DNA of 64,000 bases from Cichorium intybus (lineage: Eukaryota; Streptophyta; Magnoliopsida; Asterales; Asteraceae). Below, piece by piece: positions 1 through 11,000 of this stretch (position 1 is the first letter of the stretch; the number at the start of each line of letters is the position of its first letter). Both the position numbers and the translations under genes were made by a program. Below the pieces are notes generated by a model, which was given only the letters and a program-made list of their open reading frames with translations, ran no database searches and was not told the DNA's origin. Location: assembly GCA_023525715.1 (NCBI GenBank), contig CM042015.1, forward strand, positions 89,072,250 to 89,136,249, given 5' to 3'.

Positions 1-361
1 CATTTCCTTCAAAACGATTTTTCAAAGTTTGCCAAATTTGGTTTGCGGTTAAAAGAATTATATCATTCATTTGGCTTAGAATACTGTGGGGTATTCCAGA
101 CACAAGTTCCTTTTTGGCTTGAAGTTCGAGTTTCTTCCTTTCATTCAGTATATCCAAGTTACTCGTAAGAGAGGTCATGTTATCTGGTAGAGATCCGTCT
201 ACACATTTCCACACATCTTCACTTATAGAGTTGAGATGAAGATTCATACGACCTACCCATGATTTATATTCTTCAGGAATAAGAATGGGTGCTCGAGTAC
301 CTGAACCTATACTGTTAGCAATAGATACAGAATTTATGTTTGAGTAGTTTGCGGAAGACAT
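1..361 (-). CDS. copia-type gag, N-terminal part (runs off left edge)
   Basis: On the minus strand an ATG at 361-359 opens about 120 codons without a stop up to the window edge. It begins MSSANYSNINSVSIANS and contains EEYKSWVGRMNLHLNSISED and QIWQTLKNRFEG. This pattern (a tryptophan-bearing opening segment, then IWxxLxxRFEG) is that of the gag/UBN2 domain of plant Ty1/copia elements, which forms the virus-like particle. A homopolymer (A on the sense strand, 371-409) and a tRNA-iMet primer site (519-530) lie upstream, so this is the start of the internal region of a minus-strand element whose 5' LTR is 533-1930. Protease, integrase and RT would lie outside the window, so intactness cannot be judged. 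Confidence 0.8.
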   Translation of the reverse strand, partial: MSSANYSNINSVSIANSIGSGTRAPILIPEEYKSWVGRMNLHLNSISEDVWKCVDGSLPDNMTSLTSNLDILNERKKLELQAKKELVSGIPHSILSQMNDIILLTANQIWQTLKNRFEGN

Positions 362-369
362 TTTTTGGT

Positions 370-370
<1 letters not shown>

Positions 371-409
<39 letters not shown>
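371..409. repeat. poly(T) tract (poly(A) in the leader of the minus-strand element)
   Basis: About 39 consecutive T lie 10 bp upstream of the gag ATG of the minus-strand element, so the transcript leader would carry a long A run. It is probably slippage-prone. Confidence 0.9.
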
Positions 410-410
<1 letters not shown>

Positions 411-518
411 TTTTTGAACAAGTGATATTAATATGAAATTTTCAAAGGAAACTTATTGGTGGTTTATAAAAACGCTACACAAAAGTTCTCGACAAAAATT
501 TCAGATTAAATCACACAA

Positions 519-530
519 GCTCTGATACCA
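519..530 (-). other. primer binding site (tRNA-iMet)
   Basis: The minus strand reads TGGTATCAGAGC, complementary to the 3' end of plant initiator-Met tRNA. It lies 2 bp from the LTR end at 533. It fixes the orientation of the element and the LTR boundary. Confidence 0.9.
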
Positions 531-1090
531 ATTGTTGGAAATACGATGATCGATCTCCACGAGTAAGGTTTTTAAGCCGGTTACTGTGTGACAGATATGT
601 ATTTTGTCTATAATATGCGGAATAAATAAGAGTTGCGGAATAGTAAATCTAAACTAGACAGTATTTAAATGGACAGAAAGCGGTAAATAAAGTAAAAGTT
701 AGAAGTTAAATGTTAGGTGTAATAAACGTCATTATCAACGATAACGTGTTTTTACAATAAATAAAAAGGTTAGAAGTTAGAAGTTAGAAATTAGATGTCA
801 GATGTAATAAACGCCATTATCAACGATAACGTGTTTTTACAATAAATAAAAGGTTAGAAGTTAGAAGTTAGATGTCTCGGTTAAATACAGTCCACATGTG
901 TTTTCGTTGTCACGGTTCAATTTTTATGTCTCGGGTGTTTGGTACAGTTGATTTATAACAGTTTTAATAAATCAATAATAACACAGATAATTTCAAAAGA
1001 ACTTATCGATAGCAGATGAATATGACGATTTTCTTTGAAGCTTCGATTCTTGTTCTTTGCTCGGGTTGAATGAGGTTTTGGTGATATTTA

Positions 1091-1212
1091 GTGTCGGGTA
1101 GAGGTTGTTTGGAGGTTTGAGGTTTGGTGTCGGGTAGAGGTTGTTTAGAGGTTTGAAGTTTTGGTGTCGGGTAGAGGTTGTTTAGAGGTTTGAAGTTTTG
1201 GTGTCGGGAAGA
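1091..1212. repeat. 36-37 bp tandem repeat inside LTR
   Basis: Units start at 1091, 1127, 1164 and 1201 (the last partial). Each begins GTGTCGGGTAGAGGTTGTTT. They differ by a few substitutions. Confidence 0.85.
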
Positions 1213-1390
1213 TATCTTGTTTCTTGCGGTTGTGCGGTTTGATTCTTGTTGCCAAATGCAGAAATTTGAGAGTCTTGAGGTTTCTGGTCGTGGGTTTCTT
1301 GGAGAGTATATGAGTGTATAATGCTTGGTTGATTGGGTGTTACAAAATAGCAAGAGAAAGGCTCAATTTATAGTTGCTGAACACACAGGG

Positions 1391-1716
1391 CTCGCGTCGC
1401 GACCATATGGTCCGTCGCGTCGCGAAGGTCCATAGCTGGTGGTCGGTGCGCTTTTTGTCGGGTAAGTGCGTCTTCGCTGGTATGTCGAGCTTTTCGTCGC
1501 GTTTACTTTTGGTCGCGTTGCTTTTGGTCGCGTCGCGAAGGATGTTGCATTGGTAGTCTCGCGATTAGAAAGTTGGTGGTGTCACGTTGGAGCTTCGCGC
1601 TGGAAGTCTTCGCGTCGCGACCATCACCTTCGTCGCGTCGCGAGCGCTGTAGGTTTTTTGGTCTTCTGTCTTTGTTTCTTCTTCACGTCGCGACCACTAT
1701 GTCTGTCGCGTCGTGA
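1391..1716. repeat. CG-rich quasi-palindromic motif cluster in LTR
   Basis: Variants of GTCGCGTCGCGA recur in both orientations between 1391 and 1716 in otherwise AT-rich DNA. The first pair (1391-1420) forms an inverted repeat around CCATATGG. CpG density is far above the surroundings. Confidence 0.8.
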
Positions 1717-1930
1717 TTGTTGTAGCAGTTTGATATTTTGTATTTTGCTCTTTGGTTTGTAGCGTTATTTCCTCAGGTTTGGATGTTTTCTCAAAGTTTC
1801 TCGGGTCTTGATTTATTCTTGTTTTTGATCTCGAATTCACGTAATCTGAAATAAACTGATAATATTTGTTAGATAATAACAGTTCATCTTATTTCAGTGA
1901 TTGTCACATACAAAAATATATTTTTCAACA

Positions 1931-2215
1931 GTGTCTAAGCCATGACTAATAATTTGTATTTACCTAATTAATAGAAGCAAAGTCCATTTGGGTTGCCCTC
2001 ATAGCTGGAGGTTTGGTAGAAAGTTCGGTAGAGAGAAAGGTTGGTTTATTATGGGATTAATAAATCAATAGAAATAAAAGATATGGTTTGTTAATATATT
2101 AAAGTGATAATATATTAATTAGAAACTATATTGATTGATTAATAATTAATCAGGAATTGATTGGATTAATTTCTGTGGCATTAATTAGATTAATCAGGAA
2201 GTCAAGGATTAAAGT
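1931..2215. other. AT-rich stretch without a recognisable gene
   Basis: Rich in ATTAAT and TTAATTAG. No ORF, RNA gene or clear terminal repeat was found. It may be the upstream (U3-like) part of the unit whose TATA box is at 2393. Confidence 0.5.
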
Positions 2216-2349
2216 CGTACAAATTCAATAGTTGAATTGCGGCGCGGCGCGCCAATGTAAAGGCCGCGACGCGCGTACATATTCGTACGAATTCAATAGT
2301 TGAATTGTGGCGCGCGGCGCGCCAATGTAAAGGCCGCGACGCGCGTACG
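2216..2349. repeat. CG-rich tandem duplication (about 68 bp x 2)
   Basis: CGTAC(A/G)AATTCAATAG followed by a GGCGCGCC and CCGCGACGCGCGTAC block occurs twice, starting near 2216 and 2284. GC content is much higher than the flanks. It lies 45 bp upstream of a TATA box. Confidence 0.85.
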
Positions 2350-2392
2350 TATAATCCGGAAATTGGCTGACGGCTAGGGTTTCTTGTTTCCC

Positions 2393-2400
2393 TATAAATA
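2393..2400 (+). promoter_or_regulatory. TATA box of LTR-like promoter
   Basis: TATAAATA lies within CCCTATAAATAGGG, followed by a plausible leader but no coding ORF. The context (TATA, short leader, no gene) suggests a solo or degraded LTR rather than a host promoter. No LTR boundaries could be fixed. Confidence 0.4.
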
Positions 2401-4285
<1,885 letters not shown>

Positions 4286-4299
4286 ATTTATTCCATTTA

Positions 4300-4780
4300 A
4301 AAGGACGATGTCGTTTTGTTGAGGGCAATGGCAACGACATGTCGTCACTGTATCCTACAACTTGCCCTAAAACCTGATTGGGGCTCATTCAGAAGGCAGT
4401 CTCTGTTTTTTTTATTCTTCCTCTACCGCGATTCGGATTCACGGTGGGTGTCGAGTACTCCGGATTTGTTGCTGATTTCCAACCGGTGGGTGTCGACATG
4501 TCGTCCCTATAGACTGAGCTATTGCGACGACATGTCATCACCAATCAAAAAATATATTTTGAAATCGAAATTTTTTTGAGAATCTATGGGCACGAAGTGT
4601 CGTCTCTACAGACCAGCTATACATACAATGTCTATAGTGACGACATTTTTGGTCTATAGTGGCGAAACTGAGGCGACGAGAGCTATGGGGATAACATGTC
4701 GTGCCGAGGGTCTATAGGGACGACTTTGAGGGCTATAGCGACGACTTTTTTCGTCCCTATGGCCTTCGATTCTTGTAGTG
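4300..4780. mobile_element. CACTA transposon terminal region (one end)
   Basis: The right end at 4767-4780 reads CGATTCTTGTAGTG, the reverse complement of a CACTACAAGAA terminus. The inner 480 bp carries many subterminal repeats of the CCTATAGGGACGAC and GACGACATGTCG type in both orientations, as CACTA transposases require. No opposite CACTACAAGAA end or transposase is visible to the left, so this is a truncated end or a solo terminal block. Confidence 0.65.
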
Positions 4781-6043
4781 CAAGGATCTCTTATTTCATA
4801 AACCAAGAACTAGAACTCATCACTCATGTTGCTTTTACGTAGAATTCATGTACTTGTTTAAGGAGCGGTTTATTCACATCCATATTAAAATTTATATGTA
4901 TATCATTATCATAACTCATATACTCGATTTCAATCAGAATGTACAAATCTCTTGGACATGTATACGTTATAGAAGGGTCCAGGAAACAAATATTCACCAA
5001 GCCCTTTATTTACTTAGAGCATCCACTATGAAAATTTAATAACAGTTCAATAAATGAGGGAGAGGGTTGACGTGCATTGGATGTGAGTTGAATGCATACT
5101 AAGTTGATAACATGTGTAAGTTATTAAATGGTAAAAGTGGGTCTTCATTTCTAATTAAACCATCGAAAATACGATTTTAATTTGTAATCCATTAAACTTT
5201 GAAGATTGAATGAGTTGTAAAAGTTAAAAGGTAAAATTGTATAAAAAGTAGAATGATGAAATATATATATGACAAGCCGATGCATTCTAAGAGTTTCAAG
5301 AAATCGTAGGTTCCCTTAAAACCATAAACACAATAGGATTTAGTTATTTACCATCATTAAACCATCGTAAATTCCTTCCTATTGATCATTATTAAGTTCT
5401 TTAATCCTTTTAGATAACAATGATTCAGGCTAATATGCTTAGCTTGTGGCAAGGGTGCCGTGAACCCCTGTTAAACATCACCATACCTTAAATATTAGAT
5501 AAATTTAACTGGATGTCATGATTGCAAATACTTTGAATTTTCAAGTAGATAGGGAAATGCTTCAATCCTAACTAGTAAACCATATTTTCCAGCTAAATCG
5601 TTCTTCGTTCCAATGTTGCCATGAACCGTTTACTAGGTCGAAAAATTCACTCCAACCATTAAACTATAAATGGAAATATTTCAACGAACATTAGGTCATA
5701 GATCTTTGATGGTTAGGAATGATTTCAGCATGATAAGTTAACTGTTCTAATGGAATTTCCTATATTTAGACCCATACAAATCCAAGAACACCCTTTTAAT
5801 CTTGAAAAACAAGAACAAAAAACCCCCCTTTCCGAGTTCTTCCTTGAAAGAGAAAATATATTTATCTCTACCTCATGTGGTTGATCTTGTGATCATAACG
5901 GTGAAATATATTCATCAATCACAGTGGTTGATCGATAAATACTATTTTCATATTTATCAATTAGAAGCGTGTATCATCATATATAGTACTGTATATACAG
6001 ACATTATAGATCGAAACAAAGATTAATTTCAAGGAATATAACC
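4781..6043. other. intergenic region upstream of the BI-1-like gene
   Basis: AT-rich with no convincing ORF or repeat. It presumably holds the promoter and 5' UTR of the gene starting at 6044. TATATTTA near 5760 is a possible TATA element, but nothing decides it. Confidence 0.4.
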
Positions 6044-7075
6044 ATGGGGAAGGATCATGATATTGAAGCAGGAAAGCATTATCCGTCACAAATGGAAGAT
6101 CCCCAACTCCGTTGGGGTTTCATTCGGAAAGTTTATGCAATCTTGACAATACAAATGCTTCTAACAGCTCTCATTGCCAGTATAGTAGTTTTAACCCCAC
6201 GAATTAACCAGTTTTTCCGTACCCAAACGGGTCTAATTGTATACATCATCATTGCCATTATTACGATCATAAGTAAGCAACTCGTATTAAATTTCTTCTC
6301 TTTCTTTGTTTTTTAAAAAGAATCCATAATGGAAGCCTTATGCGACTCTTCTGTTTGTTTGTTTTTTTGTTGAATTCACAGTTCTACTAGTGATGCAACT
6401 CTTTATGAATCGTCACCCTGTGAATATCGTAATGTTGGGCTTGTTTACTGTGGCGTTTTCAATTATGGTCGGGGTTTCTTGTGTGTTTTCGAAAGGTAAT
6501 GGCGAAATTCAAAAACTTGTTCAGTTTGATTCAGTTTTGACTTTTGATCGTTATTGAATAGCATCTACAAACCATGAAACTTAATTCAATGCGTCAACTT
6601 TTATTATTTTTCACAGGGAGGATCATATTGGAGGCCAGTCTCCTCACTTCTGTTATGGTGGTCAGCCTCACCCTCTTCACTTTCTGGGCAGCAAAACGAG
6701 GATACGATTTCAACTTCCTTTGGCCATTTTTGTTCTGCACACTCATATTGGTTCTAATTTTCACCATAATTCAGGTAGATTACCATTACAGCTTTACTTC
6801 TTTCTTGATTTTCCGATAAAACAATTTTTTCATACATGATTTGTTTCATTGTTTTCTTTTTTGCACAGATCTTTTTCCCGATGGGAAGCCTCGTGAGAAT
6901 GATAATCTCTTTTGTGGTGGCACTTCTATATTGCGGATTCATCATATACGATACAGATAACCTGATAAAACGCTGCAGCTACGATGAATATATCATTGCT
7001 GCAACCATGCTTTATATCGACATGGTACAACTGTTTCTGACAATGCTTAGTATTTTGGGAATCATCGACGATTAG
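6044..7075 (+). CDS. BI-1/LIFEGUARD-family transmembrane protein, 4 exons
   Basis: Four exons, 6044-6272, 6382-6495, 6617-6774 and 6869-7075, join through GT-AG introns into 708 nt coding 235 aa, close to the usual 235-250 aa of plant LIFEGUARD proteins. The start MGKDHDIEAGK and the QLRWGFIRKVYAIL segment match the family's cytosolic N-terminus and first membrane helix. About seven hydrophobic helices follow, with HPVN at the exon 2 loop, FWAAKRGYDFNFL in exon 3 and the hallmark YDTDNLIKR with DEYIIAATMLYIDM in exon 4. The family (TMBIM/BAX-inhibitor-1-like) sits in ER, Golgi or tonoplast membranes and dampens calcium-linked cell death; that role is inferred from homology. The first three donor sites leave phases 1, 1 and 0, all consistent. 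The C-terminus (GIIDD) is unusually short and acidic. No stop or frameshift is seen in the spliced frame. It is the only apparently intact host gene here. Confidence 0.9.
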
Positions 7076-7483
7076 ATTAGAGAGGGTGCAAGGTTTGACC
7101 CTTGACCCATAATTTGGACATAAACTAGGGTTGAGGGCACTAAGGATTTAAGAGCATTGTAAAGTGAGATGTGTCACAATCAACTATTTGATGTGTAATC
7201 CCTTCGTTGCAAAGGGTCCATGATAAGTTGAAGAACATCCCAATATGTATACATACGTACATATATAAATACATCTTATACATTTTGTATCTTGTTTTCG
7301 GGTATGTATGAATTCTGATATATGGGATTAAGCTCTAAATGAAATGCGTCGTTAATTTAATCTAAAAAAGCAGTTAATGGACAAAAGATTTACTAAAAAA
7401 GTGTTTCAAGTCCTTAATTGCTCAATCTTTAGAAAATCTAGAATATACCAACAAGCATCAATTCATTTTGGGGCAGCAAGAAA
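7076..7483. other. 3' flank of the BI-1-like gene
   Basis: Presumed 3' UTR and intergenic DNA. There is no canonical AATAAA; ATATAAATACATC near 7262 could serve as a polyadenylation signal. No other feature was seen. Confidence 0.35.
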
Positions 7484-7672
7484 TGTCAAACTAACTGATA
7501 TGACCGACAAGGGCAAATACGTAATTTAACTTTTCATTTCTTTTTGTAGTCTGTTAGTTTGTTGCTGGTGTGAGGTGTCTGTATATAAACTTACTTTACT
7601 CTTTCTTTGTAATCTAATGAAAAACGAGAATGAATTCCTCTCTTTCCTTCTGTCCCAATTCAAACTACAACA
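7484..7672 (+). mobile_element. putative 5' LTR of copia element A
   Basis: TGTCAAAC ... CTACAACA gives TG...CA ends over 189 bp, with a TATA-like TGTATATAAAC near 7580. It is followed by TAGTATCAACTTAG, a decayed tRNA-iMet primer site, and then by the gag start at 7751. No 3' LTR partner survives, so the boundaries are inferred. Confidence 0.4.
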
Positions 7673-7750
7673 TAGTATCAACTTAGATCCATTCTTTTTC
7701 CGAAAATTTACTCAATCCAATTTCTTTGAATCATCATTTGATCTTCAATC

Positions 7751-7915
7751 ATGCCCTCTATTCCTGCTACCACCGATTCATCTGAATCTAGTGTTCTTAA
7801 CATCATCGATCCTTATCAATCATCTGACAATCATGGTTCCGTTCTTGTTTCAAACGTCTTCAATGGAGTCGGTTTTTCATCCTGGAAGCGTTCAATGACT
7901 ATTGCACCTGCTGCG
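7751..7915 (+). pseudogene. copia element A gag, first part (split by element B)
   Basis: This frame begins MPSIPATTDSSESS and contains GSVLVSNVFNGVGFSSWKRS, the N-terminal gag signature of Ale/Retrofit-like copia elements. It is cut at 7915 by element B. The frame resumes at 12681 with KNKLSFVDGTITPPFIDSSD after one copy of the target duplication CTGCG. The product was a particle protein; this copy is dead. Confidence 0.8.
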
Positions 7916-8054
7916 TGTTGGTTATGGAAAATTGTATCTTCTCATTAATCAGGAAAACACGTATATATACAAATGAGTACAAGCCATGGGCCGGATATAC
8001 AATCAACATATAACAAACTATACATTGGGCCTAATAATACAAGCTACGCTAACA
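7916..8054 (-). repeat. element B 3' LTR
   Basis: 139 bp, TGTTGGTTATGG ... GCTAACA. It contains the last codon(s) and the stop of the polyprotein (stop at 8049-8051). Confidence 0.95.
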
Positions 8055-11000
8055 TCCCCCCGCAGTCCGAACGGGTGGAGAATCACGAACGTTCAGACTG
8101 GATCTGAAATCGAGAAAGAGAGCAGATGGTAGACCCTTAGTGAAAATATCTGCATACTGAGAAGCGGATGGAACATGAAGAACACGAACATTGCCAAGGG
8201 CCACTTGGTCGCGGACAAAGTGAATATCAATCTCAATATGCTTGGTGCGCTGATGTTGAACAGGATTTGAGGTCATGTAAACAGCACTAACGTTGTCACA
8301 GTAGACAAGAGTGGCGGAGCACGGGGGTTGGTGCAATTCACGAAGCAGATTACGAAGCCAACACGTTTCAGCCACAGCGTTAGCGACAGCACGGTATTCG
8401 GCTTCAGCGCTCGACCTGGAGATCGTAGCTTGGCGTTTGGAGGACCAAGTCAGAAGATTATTTCCAAGGAAAACACAGTAGCCGGAGGTAGAGCGACGGG
8501 TGTCTGGACATCCAGCCCAATCAGCATCGGAATATGCGGTAAGCGTATGTGGAGAGACAGAATACAACTGTAACCCATGGGATATGGTTCCCCGAACATA
8601 ACGCAAGATCCGTTTAAGAGCCGTGAGATGAGGCTCTCGAGGATCATGCATGTGGAGGCACACTTGCTGAACAGCATAGGAAATATCGGGTCTGGTGAAT
8701 GTAAGGTATTGCAGGGCGCCTGAAAGACTGCGGTAGAGAGTCGGGTCAGACACAGGATTGCCAGACCCATCAAGTTTGGCCGATGTATCAACTGGAGTAC
8801 GCGAAGATTTACAGTTGATCATGTTTGCCCGTTGAAGAATGTCCAGGGCATATTTCTGCTGAGATAAGAACATGCCAGAAGAATCGCGTGAAACAGCAAT
8901 ACCAAGAAAATAGTTGAGGTCACCAAGATCTGTCATAGCAAACTCAGTGGCCAAAGAATCTGTAATCTTTGTCAACAAGAGCTGAGACGAAGCTGTCAGG
9001 ATAATATCATCAACATATAATAATAAGTATGCGGTGTGATACCCCTGATGATAAATGAAAAGGGAGGTGTCACACTTGCTGTGGGTGAAGCCCATCTGAA
9101 TAATGTACTGAGCAAACCGCTGAAACCACGCACGGGGTGCCTGTTTAAGACCATATAGGGAGCGGCGTAGAAGGCACACATGATCAGGATGAGTGGAATC
9201 TCTAAAGCCAGGAGGCTGATGCATGTAGACAGTCTCTTGAAGTTGCCCATGTAAGAACGCGTTTTTCACATCAAGTTGGCGGATGGGCCAATGGTGCGAA
9301 ATAGCCAGGCTAAGGACGGTACGAATGGTGGCTGGCTTAACAACCGGGCTGAAAGTCTGATCACAGTCAATACCGGGGCGTTGACTACGCCCATTAGCCA
9401 CGAGCCGGGCTTTGTAGCGGGCAAGCGAACCATCTGCATTATGTTTCTTTTTAAACAACCAAATACAATTCACAATGTTAGCATCAGCCGGACGCGGAAC
9501 AAGTACCCACGTACCATTAGAAATAAGTGCTTCATATTCCTCTTGCATGGCAGCATGCCAGTGAGGATCACGAAAAGCCTGAGAGTAGGACCGAGGAACA
9601 GGAGAGGAGGTGTCAACATGGAGGTTGAGCTTGTGTATGGGTTTGGAGATTCCATGACGAAGGCGAGTGGTCATGGGATGAACAGAAGTGGATGGTGGAA
9701 GCTCGGTGGAGGTGGGTTGAGAAACCGTGGGTGGAGTAGGAGGCTCCGGTGATGTAGGTGGGGGAGTTGGGTTTGCCTGAGAGGGGATGGGTGAATGGAG
9801 CATGGTGTTGGATATAGGATTTGGAGCAGAGTCATGATCCAAAAACTCATAGGGTGGAGGGTCATTAGGGGTCATGGAGCCAAAAGGGAACACGGTTTCG
9901 TCAAACGTAACATGGCGGGATATGATAATTTTGCGGGTGGCAAGGTCAAGGCAGCGATATCCGCGATGTTGCGAAGGATATCCAAGGAATATGCAAGGCG
10001 TGGATCGAGGTGAGAGTTTGTGGTCTGTGGGAATGTGAGGAAAACATAAGCAGCCAAAAACCCGAAGGTGGGTGTAGGATGGTTGTATGTTGTGAAGTTT
10101 ATGGTAGGGGGTGTCATTATTGAGGGTGGTGGAGGGAAGTATATTTAGAAGGTGAGTGGCCATGTGGAGAGCTTCCACCCAAAAAATGGGAGGGATATGA
10201 GCATGGAACAAAAGAGAGCGGACACAATTATTAATCGTGCGAATGATCCGTTCGGATTTACCATTTTGCTGCGAGGTGTAAGGGCAGGAGAAACGGAGGT
10301 TAATACCATGCGTAGCACACAAATCCTGGAACAGTGTGTTAGCGAATTCGCCACCATTATCACACTGAAAGATTTGAATGTGACTTTTATATTGATTTTG
10401 AACATGTGCATGAAAATGAACAAACTTGGAAAAAACATCAGACTTGGACCGTAAAGGATAAACCCAAATAAAATGAGAAAACTGATCAAGAAAAACCACA
10501 TAATATTTAAGGCCACTAGCACTCATAACAGGAGAGGTCCAAACATCAGAGTGGATAATCTGAAAAGGAAAAGTAGCAACAGTACGAGATAAGGAAAAAG
10601 GCAAACGAACATGTTTTCCCAATTGACACGCAACACATAAAGATTTGTTTTTAACCAAATTACATGGAATTAACTTGCAAGACACTAAAGACTGAAACAC
10701 ACGATGTCCCGGATGACCGAGACGCTGATGCCAAAGAGAGGAGGTGATCGTTGCAAGGACTTGAACAGACTCGGAGGTGGACGTGACAGGGTACAAGTCG
10801 CCGGTGCTATCACAGCGAAGCAGGACTTGTTTGGTCCGGTAATCCTTCACAGAAAAGCCAAATTCATCAAATTCAATTGCACATTTATTATCACGAGCAA
10901 AACGACGAACAGAAATTAAGTTTTTGATAATATTGGGAGTAATAAGGACACGATTTAAATGAAGGGTACGGTACGGATTTAGACACGAAATGGAGGAGTT

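Larger units (their letters stand above)
533..1930 (-). mobile_element. 5' LTR (1398 bp) of a minus-strand LTR retrotransposon
   Basis: The LTR is bounded by TGTTGGAAAT on the left and ATTTTTCAACA on the right, a short inverted repeat TGTTG/CAACA, next to the PBS. Inside are a duplicated 45-50 bp AT-rich block (about 718-860), a 36-37 bp tandem array (1091-1212) and a CG-rich motif cluster (1391-1716). The 116-codon minus ORF at 1003-1353 is only a translation of the tandem array and is not taken as a gene. The second LTR and the TSD partner are outside the window. The flank just right of the LTR is GTGTC. Confidence 0.75.

Noticed and set aside
1003..1353. 116-codon minus ORF with repeated QTSKQPLPDTK
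   Set aside because: It only translates the 36-37 bp tandem array in an LTR, and no splice or promoter context supports it.
1374..1762. Overlapping plus ORFs in a CG-rich stretch
   Set aside because: They follow the GTCGCGTCGCGA repeats inside the LTR and are antisense to the element.
9276..9752. 158-codon plus ORF and other plus ORFs over 8.3-12.5 kb
   Set aside because: Antisense shadows of the element B polyprotein.
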